DNA of 64,000 bases from an uncultured Clostridia bacterium (lineage in GTDB: Bacteria; Bacillota; Clostridia; TANB77; CAG-508): assembly GCA_934121925.1 (NCBI GenBank), contig CAKOVK010000003.1, forward strand, positions 18,858-82,857, read 5' to 3'. Below are positions 1 through 10,300 of the stretch, in pieces. The notes under the pieces were generated by a model. It saw only the letters and a program-made list of their open reading frames with translations. It had not been told where the DNA came from and did not search any database. The position numbers and the translations under genes were made by a program. Within the stretch, counting starts at the first letter, position 1, and each line of letters begins with the position of its first letter.

Positions 1-121
1 ATCTATCTACATCATCTGCTGAGCAATTTGACACTGCAGCATGATGTAATATAATTCTATTAGTTGTATTTCTATTACTTAATCCTCCATTCAATGAGTA
101 AGTCCTTTCAATTATATTCAT
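1..121 (-). CDS. N-acetylmuramoyl-L-alanine amidase (endolysin), 5' part
   Basis: Only the first 40 codons are inside the window; the gene continues beyond the left edge. The start ATG lies 1 base after the holin stop codon and has GGAGG just upstream, within the holin end. The N-terminus contains NRIILHHAA, the HH pair typical of zinc-dependent amidases of the Amidase_2/PGRP fold (first zinc-ligand histidine), followed by a Ser/Asp-rich segment. Role by family: cutting host peptidoglycan at lysis. Position next to the holin supports this. The rest of the active site cannot be seen here. Confidence 0.8.
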   Translation of the reverse strand, partial: MNIIERTYSLNGGLSNRNTTNRIILHHAAVSNCSADDVDR

Positions 122-122
122 A

Positions 123-323
123 CTATTTTTCCTCCTTTTCAGTTATGGCTTTTTGCCCTAATAAGTATGTACCTATTACTCCTTGTACAACTGCTATAAT
201 TTGTACTATTTGTATTGCGTAAGGTATTGTTATTCCTTCTACTGCATTAATTCCTGCTACTAATGCACTCACTATTGCTAATATGTTTGTCGCATATTTT
301 GCTATTTTTTTAATTTTTTCCAT
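123..323 (-). CDS. phage holin
   Basis: Small protein (66 aa) with two hydrophobic segments (about residues 9-26 and 33-52) separated by a short turn, and a charged KEEK tail, the usual layout of a class II holin that makes the membrane hole for the endolysin. I chose the ATG at 323 because AAGGAG sits 8 bases upstream; a GTG three codons earlier is open but lies inside that ribosome binding site. It sits between an XhlA-like gene and the amidase, the classic lysis cassette order. Confidence 0.75.
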   Translation of the reverse strand: MEKIKKIAKYATNILAIVSALVAGINAVEGITIPYAIQIVQIIAVVQGVIGTYLLGQKAITEKEEK

Positions 324-328
324 AAAAA

Positions 329-550
329 TCACTCCTTCATATTTTTTAAATCTCTAATATCGTGTTCTGCTTCTGTCATTCTTCCTTCTAATTTAAAAGT
401 TCTTTCTATTACTGTATTGTGTTTATTTACCTTTTCTTCTAATTGTTGCAATCTATAATTTGTCAATTTGCTTGTTACTAATATACCCCCTATTGTACCT
501 ACACAAGTTCCAAGAAAGCCTATTATTGCTACTAGTACTGTACTATCCAA
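329..550 (-). CDS. holin-associated membrane protein (XhlA/BhlA-like)
   Basis: One N-terminal membrane segment (VAIIGFLGTCVGTIGGILV) followed by a coiled-coil helix rich in Glu/Lys. Such small proteins accompany phage holins and probably help lysis. Start choice: an ATG at 571 has no ribosome binding site, whereas AAGGGGTGA lies 5 bases before a TTG at 550, so TTG is the more likely start (73 aa). If ATG is used the protein is 80 aa. The exact family is not certain. Confidence 0.6.
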   Translation of the reverse strand: MDSTVLVAIIGFLGTCVGTIGGILVTSKLTNYRLQQLEEKVNKHNTVIERTFKLEGRMTEAEHDIRDLKNMKE

Positions 551-593
551 ATTCTCACCCCTTTTGCTCATTTTCCAATTTTTCTATCGTTTT

Positions 594-2414
594 TTAATCT
601 ATAAAAAACGACGTACCATCAATACTTACCCATTGTCCTTTTGTATAAAAAGATAAGTCTAAGATTCCGTTTGGATTAACATATACATTTTTGAATGTAT
701 CACTGACACTAACAACTAGTATATTATTTACTTTGGGTCTATAACCATATGGTAATGTTCCTACATTTGTATCTGAGTTAGTATCGTTTCTTATAGTTCC
801 TCGTAAAAATACTTGATTGTTTATTTTTCTATATTGAGCAGTATTATAATCTGTAGAGTGTCTTTTCCAGTTCGCATCTAAAGGTATGTCTTTCCATCCA
901 GTATCGCTTAAGCTTAAAACTGCTAATCCTTCAACTTGCAATGGTCCTCCAACATTTTCATCATAAAGCGCTCCAAACGATATTCCTTTTTTCCCATAGT
1001 GCATTAAAACATTACCTCTTCTAACGCGCCTTATATATTCAGATGGTGAAGATATATTCCAGCTGTCGTTTAAGCGAATATAAACTTCAAATTCCTCATC
1101 TTTAGTAAAACCATTTGCTCCTAAATTGCCTTCAATAGGAGCGTTGACCGTAAATTCTCCTGTTGTTTCATTTACTGTTATATATGAAGCATTTATTGTT
1201 TTTAATTCGCCAAGCTCTTCCCCTTGAGGAGCGTTGTATTTAACAGTTATTCCACTCATTGTTTTCCCTTTTGCAATTAATCTTGTAGTAGTGTCAATAT
1301 TATTGTCTCTTTTTAATTCTAATTCTGTGAAATATGCTGGTATATATCTGCTTATAGTAAGTTCTTTTTTTGCTTGTGTCGTATTCCCTCTGCTATCTGT
1401 TATAGCGACTATTATTGAGCCGTTTCCATTTATGAGTTCATTGTCCTTAACTATTGCAAATGGATCTATAAAATCTATTTGATATATTCCTGTTCCTACA
1501 ATATCAGACACATCTAAAGTTTTTGTTGTCATTCCTGCTGTGATTTTTACTTTCTTTAATTCAGCTGAATTAACTCCATTACTATTTAAGATTTTACTAA
1601 CATTTACATATATATTGCTTTTATCATTATAAGGTCCATACCCTGATGTTAATTCTGTTATTTCTGTTCCTTCATTACCTGTTACAGTAAATGTTAAAGC
1701 ATTTGGATTGCTATTTTTTATATAACAGGTTCCTTCTTTTATCGTATATCCTAAAGCTGTATTATTTATGTAAGTATTTAATCTTATTCTAATTTTAGAT
1801 GTGTTTCTAGTTTTAATTTTGGAATATATCGTATTTATTACACTGCTTAAATCTAAAGTAAATTCTTTATTAGTCGTTGTTAAACTCTTTACATTTTTCC
1901 ACGAATTACTATCATCCATTACGTCTAAATATAATAAATAATTGTAATTTTGATTTGTTTTGTCGTCTATTTTAATTTTTAAATTGTTTCCAACTATAAA
2001 ATCTATACTATCTTTTATATTTGAGGCAACATATCCTGTAGGAGTAGTTAAAGTTTTATCTGCTCCAGAATCTATTTTTGCACTACCCCCATTAGTTGTT
2101 TTCACTATTACTCTACAATTTGTTATTTCATTACAAGCGTATCCTTTTTCAAACCATAACCAGTCTCCGTTTTCTGGAAATATAGCTTCTCCACCACCCC
2201 TGTTTGGAGAATTAGCTTTTATTTGTCTACCATAATTGTTGCCTTCTGTCCAAACTTCAGCAACTAGATTATATCCATACCAATAGTTCTTATCTATATT
2301 CCATTTAATTTTCCAGCGTATGCCTAATCTAGGACCATCTCTTGTTGTTTCATACTCTGTTGTAAAGTAAATATGTTGCCAACCTGTTCCTCTTCCTTCA
2401 TTGAATACTTGCAT
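594..2414 (-). CDS. phage tail fibre / minor structural protein (DUF859-like)
   Basis: 606 aa, made of repeated beta-rich domains with the ending GNVLMHYGKKGISFGALYDE near residue 500 and a beta-strand C-terminal domain. This pattern is that of DUF859 siphovirus proteins, found just after the baseplate hub. Probable role: part of the distal tail, touching the host surface. It lies 9 bases after the hub gene and is in the same transcript. No enzymatic motif was seen. Confidence 0.7.
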   Translation of the reverse strand: MQVFNEGRGTGWQHIYFTTEYETTRDGPRLGIRWKIKWNIDKNYWYGYNLVAEVWTEGNNYGRQIKANSPNRGGGEAIFPENGDWLWFEKGYACNEITNCRVIVKTTNGGSAKIDSGADKTLTTPTGYVASNIKDSIDFIVGNNLKIKIDDKTNQNYNYLLYLDVMDDSNSWKNVKSLTTTNKEFTLDLSSVINTIYSKIKTRNTSKIRIRLNTYINNTALGYTIKEGTCYIKNSNPNALTFTVTGNEGTEITELTSGYGPYNDKSNIYVNVSKILNSNGVNSAELKKVKITAGMTTKTLDVSDIVGTGIYQIDFIDPFAIVKDNELINGNGSIIVAITDSRGNTTQAKKELTISRYIPAYFTELELKRDNNIDTTTRLIAKGKTMSGITVKYNAPQGEELGELKTINASYITVNETTGEFTVNAPIEGNLGANGFTKDEEFEVYIRLNDSWNISSPSEYIRRVRRGNVLMHYGKKGISFGALYDENVGGPLQVEGLAVLSLSDTGWKDIPLDANWKRHSTDYNTAQYRKINNQVFLRGTIRNDTNSDTNVGTLPYGYRPKVNNILVVSVSDTFKNVYVNPNGILDLSFYTKGQWVSIDGTSFFID

Positions 2415-2423
2415 TTTTCCTCC

Positions 2424-5400
2424 TTAATCATCCATGGTCACCATTACTGTACCATCATCTCTTACTGTTTCTCTCACTTTTCCTTTAGTTAACTTTTCAT
2501 TAATTCTTGTTGAGTTCATTTTTGTTTCATCTGGATTGAAACTCACTTCTGTTTTTCCATTTAATGTATTGATAATCTTATCTTCGCTCGAAGTTATTAC
2601 ATGTTTCATATTATCATTTGTATTTGTAACAGTAATTCCATCTTCATTTATTGTTACATTGTCAGATTTAAACTCTCCATTATGTCTCTGCCAACCTAAA
2701 GGTGCATTTCCTTTGTTTAAAATTCTATCTGAAATATAGCAAAAATTATTATCACAAATTATTTCAATTATTACTGAATTGTCAGAACTGTTTATGTTAG
2801 CAGAAAACTTTTGCCATGTTTCTGGTTCTGCTTCTATTTGGTATTCTTCTATTTTGTCACTTACTATTTTTATAGTTACATTTGTTAATTCTGTTTTATA
2901 TACTAAACAACTAAAAGTATAATCTTCTAAAGGTATTATATTTATTTCTTGTGTTATAACAGTTCCATTTATAATTTTTATTGCACTTTTAGATATTGTT
3001 TTTTCTTTAACATCTATATTCTTCTCTATACTTACAGTTCCTGTAGTTGAATGATATAAATCTAATCCGTTCTCTAAAGTTGAATTTTGAATTAAATTTA
3101 TTCCTCCAGCATTTTCTGTTGTAAAACTAAAACTATCTATATTTTGCTTATATTCTGTTAGTTTTTCGTTTACAACAGCAACTTTTTGATTTATTTCGTC
3201 GGTTGTGATTTTCTGCTCTGCAAACTTTTCAACTGTTTTCGTATAGTTTTTACTTGCATTTTGTTTTGTTTCATACATATCTGATAAGCCATTATCTCTA
3301 ACGTAAACTATATCTAATTCTGCGTCACTAAATATATTTGTTACGTTTTTATATGTATGTAATTGTTCTATCTTATTCCAAGCTTCTTGCTGTGCTGTGG
3401 TGTAAGGTACTATTTCTTCTTCTGCTAGTTCATATTCTACGATTACAGGGGTACCATTTGCATATTGAGTTGCTAACCAAGTTTTAAACTCATCAGTAGT
3501 TATATTTCCATTAACTCTAATATATATGTTTACGTTTCTAGTATTTCCGCATATTCCTACCTGTGTTTGAGAATCATAATATACTGTTGTATCGCATTTA
3601 AAATGTGTACTTAAAACATTATCAAGCCCTATTTTTTTATCAGGTGTTAAACTTAAACTAAAACCAAATCTAGTAGTAGATGTATTAACATATACGTTAG
3701 TAATGCCTTCTGTTCCATTCAACACAATCTGTTTTCTCTTATGATGTATTCCATCACTTGCTAGATAAGAGCCTTCGTATAATTTTTGTCCTTCACTTAG
3801 TGGAAAATCTACTTTTTGTTCTTGGTATGGTTTGTATGGTGTTGCTGTTGTGCCTAGTTCTATTTGAATTGAATATATAATCAATTTATTAGCACTATAA
3901 TTAGGGTAGTTTACATATCCTTTAAGATAAAAATTTCCCTCGCTATCAGTTATAAAAGTTTTTGTTAGGATAGACCTTGTCATTGAAGGGATTAATACTC
4001 CATAATATTGATTGTCATGTCCAGATGTATTTGCTAAATTAAAATAAGCATAATTAACACCACTAATTTCTGTTTGACAATCTATTGATATTGTATATTT
4101 AGTATTAGGTTTTAAATTCCAGTTTTGAATACTTTTAAAATAACTGTTTTGATTTTCTGTTCCTTGAAAAGTTATAATACTATTATCAATAATTGCATTA
4201 ACAGTACTAGGAATTTTTAAATTATCATACCAACTATTAATGTCAAATCTATTCTTCCTTTCAACTTTAACCTCTAATGAGTTGTATGGAACGTATGGGG
4301 TTGCTACTGTGCCTTCTTCTAGTTGAGTTTCTAAATTGTCTACGTCATCTATTGCTCCTGTTGTCCCTGCAGGTGTATTCTCATAAGTTGTTACTCTTAA
4401 ATAAGCAATGTCCCCTGTTCCCTGTGCAGTTCCTAATGTGAAAAGTGAAGAATTTAAAGAAAAATAACTAACAAGAATTGCTCCTGTTCTTCCTAAAAAT
4501 TCTTTATTTGAGTTGTATGCAGCCACGAAAGTTTGTAATGTGTTTGCTAAACCACTTAAGTAATAGTTTGGATTTTGATTAAAATCTACTGCTATATAAT
4601 CAGAACTTGCTCTCGTTTCGTCAGCAAATTGATGTCCATCCGTAGAATTTATTCCAATTCCTTTTACCCAGCCACTGAATTTATTCTTTCCTTCTACATT
4701 CTCTATTTCACTAGGATAATCTGAACTTGGACTTGCTCCGTATTGTTCGTATGTGTCATCAGCTATTGTTGCTTTTCGTAACATTGGTTTGAATAATAAT
4801 TTATTTATTGTTAAGCCTTTCTGAATAAATATAGCTATTTGAACTATTGTTGTAGTATCTATTGTAAATTCTCCACTGCCATTGCCAATATCTATAGAAC
4901 CTAAAACACTATAACTACCTGTCTCTTGGATAGCTAACCTATAAGTATTAATAGCACCCCCACTAGGACAGCCATTTAAAACATATGTTCCTGGGCTTAA
5001 ATCATATCTATTGATAATCAAACTGCTGTTAGCAGTGGTATCATTTGTACCATCTGCTAAAACTGTTCCATCGCTATTCACAGTAAATGTTATTCCGTTT
5101 GATATTTTTGTAGTTGCAGTATTATCAAGTAAGTTCTTCCCACTTCTTGTAGCTTGAGTTGTTGAGCCTTTTACTTTTATACTTACTAATAAGTCATCGC
5201 TACTGTCTTCTAAGTGTATATTCTTTCCTGTAGCTTCTCCTTCTGTGTTTGTTATGTTTTCTACTGATTGCTCTACTGATGATACTTTTGTAGTTATACT
5301 GTCTTGTTGTAACTCAATTGCTGCTATTGAAGCACTTGTATCAGTTATAAAATTTGCCAAACTTTCTATTCTATCAACAGCCATTGTTCCTGTCGTTATA

Positions 5401-6656
5401 AAATCAGCATTTATTTTTCCATCCATTGTTATTGCTGTTTCAAATGGCCCTTCATATCCCTTTGAACTGAATCCTATACCACCTAGTCCAAATCTCCATA
5501 CATTTTTTGCTTTCTCTTTTGGCAATTGATCAAGTATTAAAATTTCATTATCATCTATATAAACATATCCATTTTTATTTAGAGAATTAATCAGATTTGT
5601 TTGTTCTTTTATAGTTATCTCTTGTTTTGATACTGTTTGTTTAATTGTTTCAATAGTATTTTTTATATTGTTAAATTTTGTTTTGACATCTCTTGTGTAA
5701 TTTCCAAAAGTCAATGACTTCACTTTTTCAGAAATCAAATCATATTCATACTCTAAAACCTCTGTAAAAATATTTACAAAAGGATGTAAAACTTTTATTG
5801 TGTCCCCTATCTCTAAATCATTATTTACATTTGAATTTACTGTATAACTAACTTTAGGAACACAATTTTCTTCTAAATATTTGCTTGCATTGTTTCTTAA
5901 CTCTACTAATAGATTAGTTTCTGTTTGTTCCTCTGTTTTTAAATCCGTTTGAAAATCTACTATTTTTGTATATGGTATTTCGTATTGAGTTTCGCTTTCT
6001 AAATATTTTTCAGGCAATAAAAGTCCATCATATCCAACTGGTAAAATTTTTGTGCATACATTAGACCAGTCCTCAAAGATCTCGAATCCCTGCATATTTT
6101 TACCGTAAACAATAGTTTCGCCATTATCTTTTCCTATGCTTTGTTTAAAACTAATATCCCAGTTGTCTGCTTCAAATACTCCTCCCCATCGTTCTTCAAA
6201 CACTTGCCAAGATTCTAATAAAGTCTTTCTTATGAAATATGCTGTACTTACGTTCTCAACATTTGAGGTGATAGAAAAAGGACTGATTTTGTCAGTCCTT
6301 TCATTAACATATTTTAATCCATTCTGGCCATTTAGATTAGTTGGTCTTGCATCTAAAAGCACATATCTTCTACTATCAAACATTACATGTTCAGCTGTGA
6401 ATTTTATTTTTCTATTCGTATATGTTATGCTATCATTTATTCTAAATGCTTGTGGTTTTAATTTAGATTTTGTTTTTACTACACATAGCTTATCGGCTTC
6501 TATATACTCTTTATATTTAATTGGAATTTCTACTTCAATATACCATCCATTTAAAGACTTTTTCTTAATCTCATGACAATGTAAAGGATTAATAATAATG
6601 TTTCCTGCTGTTTTAAAATCTGTATCAGTTGCATTAAATATTTTAATCATAGCCAT
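2424..6656 (-). CDS. baseplate hub / tail-associated protein (Tal) with three carbohydrate-binding-like modules
   Basis: 1410 aa. Residues 1 to about 330 match the N-terminal region of phage minor structural proteins (Tal/gp27-like hub ring). A coiled coil follows (about 335-470). Three related modules of about 145 residues then begin at about 505, 655 and 802, each opening with G/RKNxx(D/F) and closing with a line such as EEGTVATPYVPY or ELGTTATPYKPY. A second coiled coil (about 1085-1160) and a beta tail complete it. The modules resemble jelly-roll carbohydrate-binding domains (inference), suiting surface recognition. No peptidase motif was recognised. Confidence 0.8.
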   Translation of the reverse strand: MAMIKIFNATDTDFKTAGNIIINPLHCHEIKKKSLNGWYIEVEIPIKYKEYIEADKLCVVKTKSKLKPQAFRINDSITYTNRKIKFTAEHVMFDSRRYVLLDARPTNLNGQNGLKYVNERTDKISPFSITSNVENVSTAYFIRKTLLESWQVFEERWGGVFEADNWDISFKQSIGKDNGETIVYGKNMQGFEIFEDWSNVCTKILPVGYDGLLLPEKYLESETQYEIPYTKIVDFQTDLKTEEQTETNLLVELRNNASKYLEENCVPKVSYTVNSNVNNDLEIGDTIKVLHPFVNIFTEVLEYEYDLISEKVKSLTFGNYTRDVKTKFNNIKNTIETIKQTVSKQEITIKEQTNLINSLNKNGYVYIDDNEILILDQLPKEKAKNVWRFGLGGIGFSSKGYEGPFETAITMDGKINADFITTGTMAVDRIESLANFITDTSASIAAIELQQDSITTKVSSVEQSVENITNTEGEATGKNIHLEDSSDDLLVSIKVKGSTTQATRSGKNLLDNTATTKISNGITFTVNSDGTVLADGTNDTTANSSLIINRYDLSPGTYVLNGCPSGGAINTYRLAIQETGSYSVLGSIDIGNGSGEFTIDTTTIVQIAIFIQKGLTINKLLFKPMLRKATIADDTYEQYGASPSSDYPSEIENVEGKNKFSGWVKGIGINSTDGHQFADETRASSDYIAVDFNQNPNYYLSGLANTLQTFVAAYNSNKEFLGRTGAILVSYFSLNSSLFTLGTAQGTGDIAYLRVTTYENTPAGTTGAIDDVDNLETQLEEGTVATPYVPYNSLEVKVERKNRFDINSWYDNLKIPSTVNAIIDNSIITFQGTENQNSYFKSIQNWNLKPNTKYTISIDCQTEISGVNYAYFNLANTSGHDNQYYGVLIPSMTRSILTKTFITDSEGNFYLKGYVNYPNYSANKLIIYSIQIELGTTATPYKPYQEQKVDFPLSEGQKLYEGSYLASDGIHHKRKQIVLNGTEGITNVYVNTSTTRFGFSLSLTPDKKIGLDNVLSTHFKCDTTVYYDSQTQVGICGNTRNVNIYIRVNGNITTDEFKTWLATQYANGTPVIVEYELAEEEIVPYTTAQQEAWNKIEQLHTYKNVTNIFSDAELDIVYVRDNGLSDMYETKQNASKNYTKTVEKFAEQKITTDEINQKVAVVNEKLTEYKQNIDSFSFTTENAGGINLIQNSTLENGLDLYHSTTGTVSIEKNIDVKEKTISKSAIKIINGTVITQEINIIPLEDYTFSCLVYKTELTNVTIKIVSDKIEEYQIEAEPETWQKFSANINSSDNSVIIEIICDNNFCYISDRILNKGNAPLGWQRHNGEFKSDNVTINEDGITVTNTNDNMKHVITSSEDKIINTLNGKTEVSFNPDETKMNSTRINEKLTKGKVRETVRDDGTVMVTMDD

Positions 6657-7321
6657 CTGTCCTTTCTTTTTATTTTGACAGTAGCTGAGCCACTATGTAT
6701 TACGATTGCATTGTTTCCTACTTCTAATTTTGGATATTTGTATCCTATTTCAAGATTTCTGCTTCTATTAAGGCCTTCATATACAACTGTTTTTTCTTCA
6801 CAATCTATTTCTACATAAGTATCATTTTCGCTAAACGTATATTTAAACCTAACACCACCTAAAGTTAATTCAATACTATCACTTGAACCTTTTTCAATTC
6901 TTATTATAGGTCTACTTGTTTTATTTCCTTCGTTTTGAACATTATTTGTAACTACTATATAATTATCATCAGCTTTCTCCCAAAATGGAGCTCTGATAAA
7001 ATTAGTGTCAATAATTTTGATTCCTGCAGTCCTTTTTGGTTCTAATTCCGCATAAAATCTTGCTTTCGTTTTTCTTCCTTTATATTCTAACTCTCCCTCA
7101 CCGTCTAACCACGCAAGGATATCATCAAGTTTGTCAGGATTCAAACATTGCACATAAATAGGTCTTTCAACATAAGAATAACCTAATTCATCAAAAATAG
7201 CACCATCTCTTCCTTCTATTTCTGTAACTTCATATTTCTGTGAAGCTTTAGCTAAGAAATGTTCTTCTTCTTCAATTACAACTTGCATATCTGTATTTGA
7301 TATTCCTTTAAATTTAAACAT
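6647..7321 (-). CDS. distal tail protein (Dit)
   Basis: 224 aa, with the Sipho_tail N-terminal pattern: FKGISNTDM at the start, then EIEGRDGAIFDELGY and a beta-rich body. Dit forms the hexameric ring joining tail tube and hub. The gene lies between the tape measure and the hub, with its start overlapping the stop of the tape measure by one base and its end overlapping the hub start by 10 bases, as is normal for this module. Confidence 0.85.
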   Translation of the reverse strand: MFKFKGISNTDMQVVIEEEEHFLAKASQKYEVTEIEGRDGAIFDELGYSYVERPIYVQCLNPDKLDDILAWLDGEGELEYKGRKTKARFYAELEPKRTAGIKIIDTNFIRAPFWEKADDNYIVVTNNVQNEGNKTSRPIIRIEKGSSDSIELTLGGVRFKYTFSENDTYVEIDCEEKTVVYEGLNRSRNLEIGYKYPKLEVGNNAIVIHSGSATVKIKRKDRWL

Positions 7322-10300
7322 TATAACACCTCGTATAATTCGTTTTTTACTATCCTTGCAAAGCCATCTTCATCTAACGTTAATTTACATTTATTTAGTG
7401 CACTTAGAAATGCACTTGCCATTTTTCCGTAATCTATTTCTTGATTTGTGATTGAGTTTTTTGATAAGTTTTTTCTTTTTCCATTCTCTTCCGCTTGAGT
7501 ATAAGCCTCATTTTCCTCTTTTGTTAAAACTCTTTCTCCTTTATGTAATCTAGCCACATAATTATCTTTTGGAACATAATCTAATCCTAATTTATGCCCT
7601 GGTAATTTAGATGTTGCTCCATTAACACGTGCTTTTACAGTGAGAAGCCCTGATAATTTTGATGCTATTCCCCTTGCAGTACTCCATAAGCTATCTTTCC
7701 AGCTTTTGTTATTTAATCCACTGTTTAAACCACTGAGAATATTTTTCCCTTGCTCTTCTGATAAGTTTCCTTTTTTTATTCCTTCCATTACTTTGTCTAC
7801 ATCTTCAATCCCCGCTTGTTCTAGTAGCTCTTTTAATTCGCTATCAGACAAACCAGATAGAAAGCTGTTTAAATTTTTAATAGCTTCACTTTTAAATTCT
7901 GCATTTTGCTCTATTTCATCTAAGACTGAACTCATCATATTTTCGGTTTCTTTTACCAATTCTGGTGTTCTCTCTGCAGTAACACCCGTCATTTCTTGAA
8001 TTTTTTTACTTAGTTCTGGTGGCATTTTTGAAACCCTCTCGTAATACGTAGCATACGAACTTGTTGCCAATTCTTTCCAAGCATTTATGACTTCTGGACT
8101 ATTTTCATTAATAGTAGATGTTTGTGCAGTTAATTCGTCCAATAATGTTTGTAGTCTTTGATTTGAGCTTTCGATGGCATTAGCATTAGCTTGCGCAGAG
8201 ATTTCATTTTTATTGTTTAAGTCTTCTTGATATATTTTTTTTAATTCTTCTATATTATAAATTTCTTGTTGAATACCTTCTTGTATTTGCGCTTCTCTTG
8301 ACAATTTTTCTCTTCCATAATTGCTTATTCTTTCATCTGTCATTTTTTTTATTTTATCAGTATTATTGCTTTGCATTATCGCATAATCATTTTCATATTT
8401 AGCAATATCTGTTAAATAATCATTATATATGGTCTGATAACTTTCAAAAGTTTCTTTATATCCATCTACCCACTTTGACATATAATCTTTTGCGTGTTCT
8501 GCAGATTTTTTTGCTGTATATCCTGCATCTATATATTTCTGTTGAAGATCATTAAAGTACTGTTCATAAGTTTTCCCTTCTAATGCCTTATTATATTCAT
8601 TTTGAGCATTTATCATGTCTTTATATGCACTGGTTTTATTTTGAATTGCCGTTGAGTACTTCGATTCTTCATTCTCTAAAATAATTTGAGCTTTCTTTTT
8701 TAATATTAATAAATCAATTTCTTCTTGTAATGTCTTATATTGATTTATAACATCTCCTGTTAAAGTATATTCTGTTCCTAACGCTTTGTTTAGTTCATTT
8801 AAAATTACCGATACTCTGTCCTTATATCCTTCTTTTACTTTTCCATTTTCATCTACTAAATTACTTAGTTCATTTCTTAAATCTTCAGTATTTTTAATTT
8901 CAGCAAGGCTACTAGACGCTGTTTTATCCAATTCTTCTCTATATTCTTCATGCGTTTTTTTTACCTTTTCCATTTCTTCTATATTTCTTTGCAATTCTTC
9001 TGGTATCTTTTCAGCCTCACTTCTTAGCCATATATATGCACTTGCTAAAGCACCTATTGACGTTATTGCAATTCCTATTGGGCTCGATAACCCTTGAATT
9101 ATTTTTGCCAATCCATTAACTGCTGTATCTGTTGTTGTCACACTTCCTCGCATTACTCCTATTGCTTGAGTAAAAGTTCCTATTCCTTTTACTGTTCCGC
9201 CTATTGCTGATGTTACTTTTCCAATTATCGCAACCAAAGGTCCTATTGCCGCAACAATAAGTCCTATTTTTACTATCATATCTACTTGCTTATCTGATAA
9301 TTTGCTAAACTTATCAATCCATTTTCCAAGTCCTTCTATTACTTTTTCAATACTTGGCATTAGTTTGTTTCCGAGAGTAATAGCCATATCTTTTAATTTA
9401 TTAATTGCTATTTTTATTTTACTTTTTAGAGTATCATATCTTTTATTTGCTTCATTTGTTAATGCTGTATTATTCTTCCATGCTTGTGTTCCTGTATTTA
9501 TTGCATCATTAAACAGGGTCCCAGCATTTGCTGCACGCAACAAAGAATCTCTTAATCTAACTTCAGTTAGCCCCATTTCAGAAAGCATTGTAATTGCGCT
9601 TTCGCCTTTGTTTTCAGCATCTCCTAAGCCTTTAATGAACTCTGATAGTGCACCTGCAGCATCTTCTTTCCATGCTTTTTTAAATTGCTCTGTTGTCATT
9701 CCTGAAACTTTTGCAAAGTCTTCAAGATTTGTTCCTGCTGTTATCAATTGTTTTAATTCTGTGCTTGTCATCCCAATACTTTGTGACAATTCTTTAAAGC
9801 CCTTCGAATCATTTGCAGACATCAATTCTAATTCTCTTAATGTCATTCCTGTCTTTTTTAGTACTGTATCTAACTTTTTGCCACCTTGTTCAACAGCATT
9901 TTGCATTTTTACCATTGCCTTAGAAATTGCTGAACCACCCATCTCTGCTTCTATTCCAACTGAACTCAATGCTGTTGCCAACCCTAAAATTTCCGCTTCT
10001 GAGAAACCAACTTGTTTTCCTGCACCTGCTAACCTCATGGCCATACTTACAATATCCGCTTCTGTTGTTGCATATTTGTTACCCAAATCAACAATTGTTG
10101 ATCCTAATTTGTCAAAGTCTTTTTGTGACATTTGAGTTATATTTGCGAATTTTGCAAGCTGTGAAGCAGCCTCATCAGCAGTAAGATTTGTGGAATTTCC
10201 TAGATCTATCATTGCTTTTGAAAAATCTAATATGTTTTCTGTCTTTATTCCTAACTGTCCTGCTGCTTCTGCTACTGCCGCTATCTCTGTTGTAGAAGAA

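Noticed and set aside
9302..10135. Long plus-strand frame opposite the tape measure gene
   Set aside because: Shadow of a well-supported gene; Ser/Phe/Leu-rich, no start signal, no family.
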